Shown here one piece after another: positions 61,151 to 64,000 of a stretch of DNA of 64,000 bases. Each line of letters starts with the position of its first letter. Position 1 is the first letter of the stretch. Both the position numbers and the translations under genes were made by a program. A model generated the notes under the pieces. The model saw only the letters and a program-made list of their open reading frames with translations, was not told where the DNA came from and ran no database searches. Source of the stretch: VXNF01 sp965220035 (lineage in GTDB: Bacteria > Actinomycetota > Acidimicrobiia > Acidimicrobiales > CATQHL01). The stretch is taken from assembly GCA_965220035.1 (NCBI GenBank), contig CBDCPC010000001.1, positions 1,178,001-1,242,000 on the forward strand, in the 5' to 3' direction.

Positions 61151-61731
61151 AGCCCCGCCAGGGTGCGGTCCAGCCGGGTGTCGAAGCGTCGCCGCATCGA
61201 GGCGGCACGTTCGGGTTGCGAGTCGTAGAGCGCGACGAAGCGCCGCCGGCAGCGCGGGTTCACGATCAGCCGCATGGTGCGCAACAGGATGCGGCGCCCG
61301 CCGTCGCGGCATCGGCGAACCTCGTGTCGAGGCCGCTCGTGCACGGCGATCGCCACCAGCCGGCGCACCCCGGTGAGTCCCCGCCGCAGCTTGCCGTCGA
61401 CGAGGTGGAAGCCCACGCCGGGGACGAACGTGCGGTCCACGAACCCTTTCAGCCGCGGCGACAGCCCCGTCCAGCCTGCTCGGTACACGAAGATCAGAGC
61501 CTCGGCGGCTTTGACGCGCGGCCCGAAGTCGGCCACGTCGGGCTCCACGAGGGGTTGCCCGCTGTGGTAGGCCCGGCGTCCGGCCGCGCTCATGGCCGGG
61601 TTGAAGTCGCCCTCGTGCAGGTCGATCACGTCCACGTCGTGCCCGCCTGCCGCCAAGCGGGACTCGACGGTCCGGCGCAGCCCGCCACCGTCGGCGGCAG
61701 GATCGTCGGCCAGAACCAGCACCACCCGCAC
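61147..61731 (-). CDS. Flavodoxin_2-fold NAD(P)H oxidoreductase, second paralogue
   Basis: This 194-residue paralogue has the opening VVLVLADDPAADGGGLRRTVESRLAAGGHDVDVIDL, then AGWTGLSPRLKGFVDRTFVPGVGFH. That segment corresponds to the W-x-x-P-A-x-L-K-G-W-x-D-R-x-F-x-x-G region of NAD(P)H dehydrogenases. The typical H-P after the first strand is D-D here. The start is taken as GTG 61731 by family fit, with GTG 61725 possible (GGAG 8 bases upstream). It is divergent from the amidohydrolase. Confidence 0.82.
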   Translation of the reverse strand: MRVVLVLADDPAADGGGLRRTVESRLAAGGHDVDVIDLHEGDFNPAMSAAGRRAYHSGQPLVEPDVADFGPRVKAAEALIFVYRAGWTGLSPRLKGFVDRTFVPGVGFHLVDGKLRRGLTGVRRLVAIAVHERPRHEVRRCRDGGRRILLRTMRLIVNPRCRRRFVALYDSQPERAASMRRRFDTRLDRTLAGL

Positions 61732-61825
61732 GGCTCCATTGTTGCAGGCCGTCCGTCGGCAACCACCCTCCGCCCCGCGTCGCGCAACCCGGCCCTTCAG
61801 CCCGGTCGGGCTACCCTCGACGGCA

Positions 61826-63172
61826 GTGGGCGCATCCTGCATCCTGGCCGATGCCCTGCTGCCCGACGGGCGGCGGGTGGACGTGACCGTCGTCGATGGT
61901 GTGGTTGCAGCGGTGGACGATGCCGCCCCGGCGGGTGGAAGGACTTCGTCACCCCGAACGCCGGCGCAGCCGGATGCCGGTGGGAGCAGCGTTCCACCAA
62001 GCGATTCGGCTGCAGACGTCAGCGCCGGCGATGACGGCCCGCTCGGCGCGTCACCAGAGCGCCACGACCTCGGGGGGATGCTGCTGCTGGGAGGCCTCGC
62101 CGAGCCGCACGCCCATCTCGACAAGGCCCTGTCGGCCGAGACGGTCGTCAACGCCACCGGTGACCTGATCGGTGCCATCGAGGCCTGGCATGAGGCCCGC
62201 GGTGGCATCAGCGCCGAGAACATCATGGCGCGAGCACTCCGGGCCGTCGAGATCTTGGTCGAAGCGGGTTGCACTGCAATCCGCAGCCACACCGACGTCG
62301 GCGCCGACATCGGCGCCCGCGGCATCGACGCCCTCTCCGAGGTGCGGCGCCTCTGTCGCCGCGTCGTCGATCTGCAACTCGTGGCGCTCGTCGGCGTGCC
62401 GCTGACCGGCCCCGAGGGTGCCGGCAACCGGCGAGCCCTCGCGGCCGCCATCGAAGCGGGAGCGGACCTCGTGGGCGGCGCCCCCGCCCTCGACCCGCGA
62501 CCGGCCGAGTGTGTCGCGGTCTGTCTCGACGCGGCCACCGACGCCGACTTGGGAGTGGATCTGCACGTCGACGAGACGCTCGACCCGCAGGTGCGCACCC
62601 TTGCCGACGTTTCCCGCGGTGTGCTGGAGCGGGGTTTCGCGCATCCGGTGACGGCAAGCCACTGCGTCAGCCTGGGCATGATGCCCGAGCCGGATCAGCG
62701 GGAGATCGCCGCCCTCGTGGCCGAGGCCGGCATCGGAGTGGTGACACTGCCGCAGACCAACCTGTTCCTGCAAAGCCGGGGCCGCCGCACGGCACCGCCA
62801 CGCGGCCTCACCGCCCTGGGGGCGCTGGCGGAGGCGGGTGTGCGCGTGGCCGGTGGGGGTGACAACCTGCAGGACCCGTTCAATCTCATGGGCCGGGGCG
62901 ACCCCTTCGAGACGGCCTCGCTCCTCGTCACTGCCGGGCACCTGCTTCCGCAAGCGGCCCTGGCGGCAGTTTCGGGCGAGGCCAGGGACGTGATGGGACT
63001 TCCGCCAGCCGAGGTCCGCCCCGGCGCGGTCGCCGACTTCGTGGCCGTGGAGGCCTTCTCAGCGCGTGAGGCCATCGCCGCGGCTCCCGGGACCCGGCGA
63101 ACCTTCAAGGCAGGTCGCTTGGTGGCGCACACCGCCCGGAGCGTCGTCGTCCCCGGCGCGCCTCGGGCATGA
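61826..63172 (+). CDS. Cytosine deaminase-like amidohydrolase
   Basis: This 448-residue amidohydrolase of the cytosine deaminase/CodA type has metal-binding EPHAHLDKAL, DLHVDETLD, the zinc-type ASHCVSLG and the late aspartate in AGGGDNLQDPFNLMGRGDP. It hydrolytically deaminates or opens cyclic amides. A linker of about 40 Ser/Ala/Pro-rich residues near the N-terminus (about residues 33-72) is unusual. The GTG at 61826 is the first start in the non-overlapping part, as earlier codons overlap the divergent flavodoxin gene. No clear ribosome-binding site. Confidence 0.88.
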   Translation: MGASCILADALLPDGRRVDVTVVDGVVAAVDDAAPAGGRTSSPRTPAQPDAGGSSVPPSDSAADVSAGDDGPLGASPERHDLGGMLLLGGLAEPHAHLDKALSAETVVNATGDLIGAIEAWHEARGGISAENIMARALRAVEILVEAGCTAIRSHTDVGADIGARGIDALSEVRRLCRRVVDLQLVALVGVPLTGPEGAGNRRALAAAIEAGADLVGGAPALDPRPAECVAVCLDAATDADLGVDLHVDETLDPQVRTLADVSRGVLERGFAHPVTASHCVSLGMMPEPDQREIAALVAEAGIGVVTLPQTNLFLQSRGRRTAPPRGLTALGALAEAGVRVAGGGDNLQDPFNLMGRGDPFETASLLVTAGHLLPQAALAAVSGEARDVMGLPPAEVRPGAVADFVAVEAFSAREAIAAAPGTRRTFKAGRLVAHTARSVVVPGAPRA

Positions 63173-63275
63173 GCCCGTCGGTGCCGCTGGGTGTCCTTGG
63201 GGCTGCTGCCGGCATCGGCGTGGGCCGTCACCGCCCATGGCCTACCCGGTGGATCGTGTCAGCGAGGAAGAAGCG

Positions 63276-64000
63276 GTGAGCGATCCCGCCGGCATCCCGT
63301 GGGGGGTCTGGTTCGAACCCACGCAACCGGTGACGCGACTGGTGGCTCTGGCGAGCCTCGCCGAAGACCTCGGCGCCGAAGTCTGCTTGGTGGCCGACGA
63401 GGGCACCGAGCGGGACGTCTACGTGGCGCTCAGTGCCATCCTCACCGCCACCGACACTCTTGTCGTGGGGCCGGCCATCACGAACCCCTTCTCCCGTCAT
63501 CCCGTGACCACTGCCGCCGCTGTCGCGACGCTGGCGGAGATGGCCCCCGGGCGTGTCTGGCATGGTCTCGGCGTAGGCGGGAGCCGCGTCCTGGCGCCGC
63601 TGCAACTCGAGCCCGAGCGCCCCTACTCGGATCTCGTCGACGCCTTCGTGACCAACCGCCGCCTGCTGAGCGGCCGTCGGGTCGGGCCGGCCTCTCTGGA
63701 CTGGTTCGGTGGAGACGTCCCCATGGCGGTTGCCGGGCGGGGGCCGCGGGTGCAGCGATTCGGGGCTGCAGAGGCCGACTGGGTGATCCTCTCGGCCAAG
63801 GCTCTGGCTGATATGCCCGAGGCTGCCGCGGCGATCCGGGGTGGGGCCGGCGCCCGTGTCGCCTGGTCGGCGTACCTGGCGTACGACGACACCGAGCGCC
63901 GCCGCGCTCTGCGCCACTTCGCCTACATGGCTCTCGACGCGCCAGCGGAGATCCGCCGGCAGGTCGGCCTCGACGAACTTCGGTCCGCACGTGTGCGCCG
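63276..64000 (+). CDS. LLM-class (luciferase-like, F420/FMN) oxidoreductase, partial at right edge
   Basis: The visible 241 residues show a bacterial-luciferase-like TIM barrel of the methylene-tetrahydromethanopterin reductase type. Blocks are RLVALASLAEDLGAEVCLVADEG, GPAITNPFSRHPVTTAAAVATLAEMAPGR and GLGVGGSRVLAPLQ. The cofactor is probably F420 or FMN. The GTG at 63276 has GAGGAAG upstream at good spacing; an in-frame ATG at 63237 lacks one. The gene continues beyond the window. Confidence 0.85.
   Translation, partial: MSDPAGIPWGVWFEPTQPVTRLVALASLAEDLGAEVCLVADEGTERDVYVALSAILTATDTLVVGPAITNPFSRHPVTTAAAVATLAEMAPGRVWHGLGVGGSRVLAPLQLEPERPYSDLVDAFVTNRRLLSGRRVGPASLDWFGGDVPMAVAGRGPRVQRFGAAEADWVILSAKALADMPEAAAAIRGGAGARVAWSAYLAYDDTERRRALRHFAYMALDAPAEIRRQVGLDELRSARVR

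Overview
The window is GC-rich, uses many GTG and TTG starts, overlaps consecutive genes by 1-4 bases, and carries lipoproteins with long Ala/Pro/Glu linkers plus many amidohydrolases and flavin monooxygenases. This suggests a heterotrophic actinobacterium, possibly of the Acidimicrobiia. That placement is an inference from gene style; there is no rRNA or marker gene in the window.

Region 1 (1-8.5 kb, minus strand) is one translationally coupled operon. It encodes a solute-binding lipoprotein, HyuB, two peptide-type permeases, a fused double ATPase and HyuA (cut by the left edge). Import of a peptide- or cyclic-amide-like solute is therefore tied to an ATP-dependent hydantoinase/oxoprolinase-type enzyme.

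Region 2 (8.7-25 kb) looks like a catabolic cluster for an N-containing, possibly heterocyclic, compound. It has an aspartate-dehydrogenase-like protein, a NicX-like ring-cleavage dioxygenase, an amidase, an amidohydrolase, an Old-Yellow-Enzyme reductase, an Asp/Glu-racemase-like protein, two crotonases, an acyl-CoA synthetase and an NtaA-type monooxygenase. A SsuABC/NMT1-type importer follows, with a cytidine/guanine-type deaminase in its operon. Several of these enzymes lack a normally catalytic residue.

Region 3 (25-32 kb) has a 2-oxoglutarate/IPNS-like oxygenase. It is followed by a minus-strand operon of RraA-like aldolase, free-standing lipoyl protein, SDR and 2-oxoacid dehydrogenase E1 alpha and beta, and then by RidA with a fold-type III PLP enzyme. 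Region 4 (31.9-35.5 kb) has small orphan genes (a probable leaderless ORF, a DUF6933-type protein, a secreted protein) and an AAA ATPase. Region 5 (35.6-42.5 kb) has a lactonase-like amidohydrolase and a complete five-gene oligopeptide ABC operon with a strong hairpin after the binding-protein gene.

Region 6 (42.5-60.5 kb) is a mobile and defence zone. An IS1182-type element abuts an IS630-type element. Then come an aldehyde-dehydrogenase remnant, a citrate/methylcitrate synthase-PrpF-aconitase operon and a HicAB-like pair. Last is a large Type ISP-like restriction-modification gene, split by two tandem IS630-type elements and further frameshifted. Precise removal of the insertions would restore its reading frame at the insertion point. 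Downstream it carries a 14-base homopolymer after which all three frames stay open, each through a similar short motif. Region 7 (60.6-64 kb) has two coupled flavodoxin-fold proteins, a cytosine-deaminase-like amidohydrolase and a luciferase-like monooxygenase cut by the right edge.

A family of short palindromic (REP-like) elements is scattered through the window. One copy, with four 21-bp tandem repeats, sits in frame inside the prpF coding sequence.
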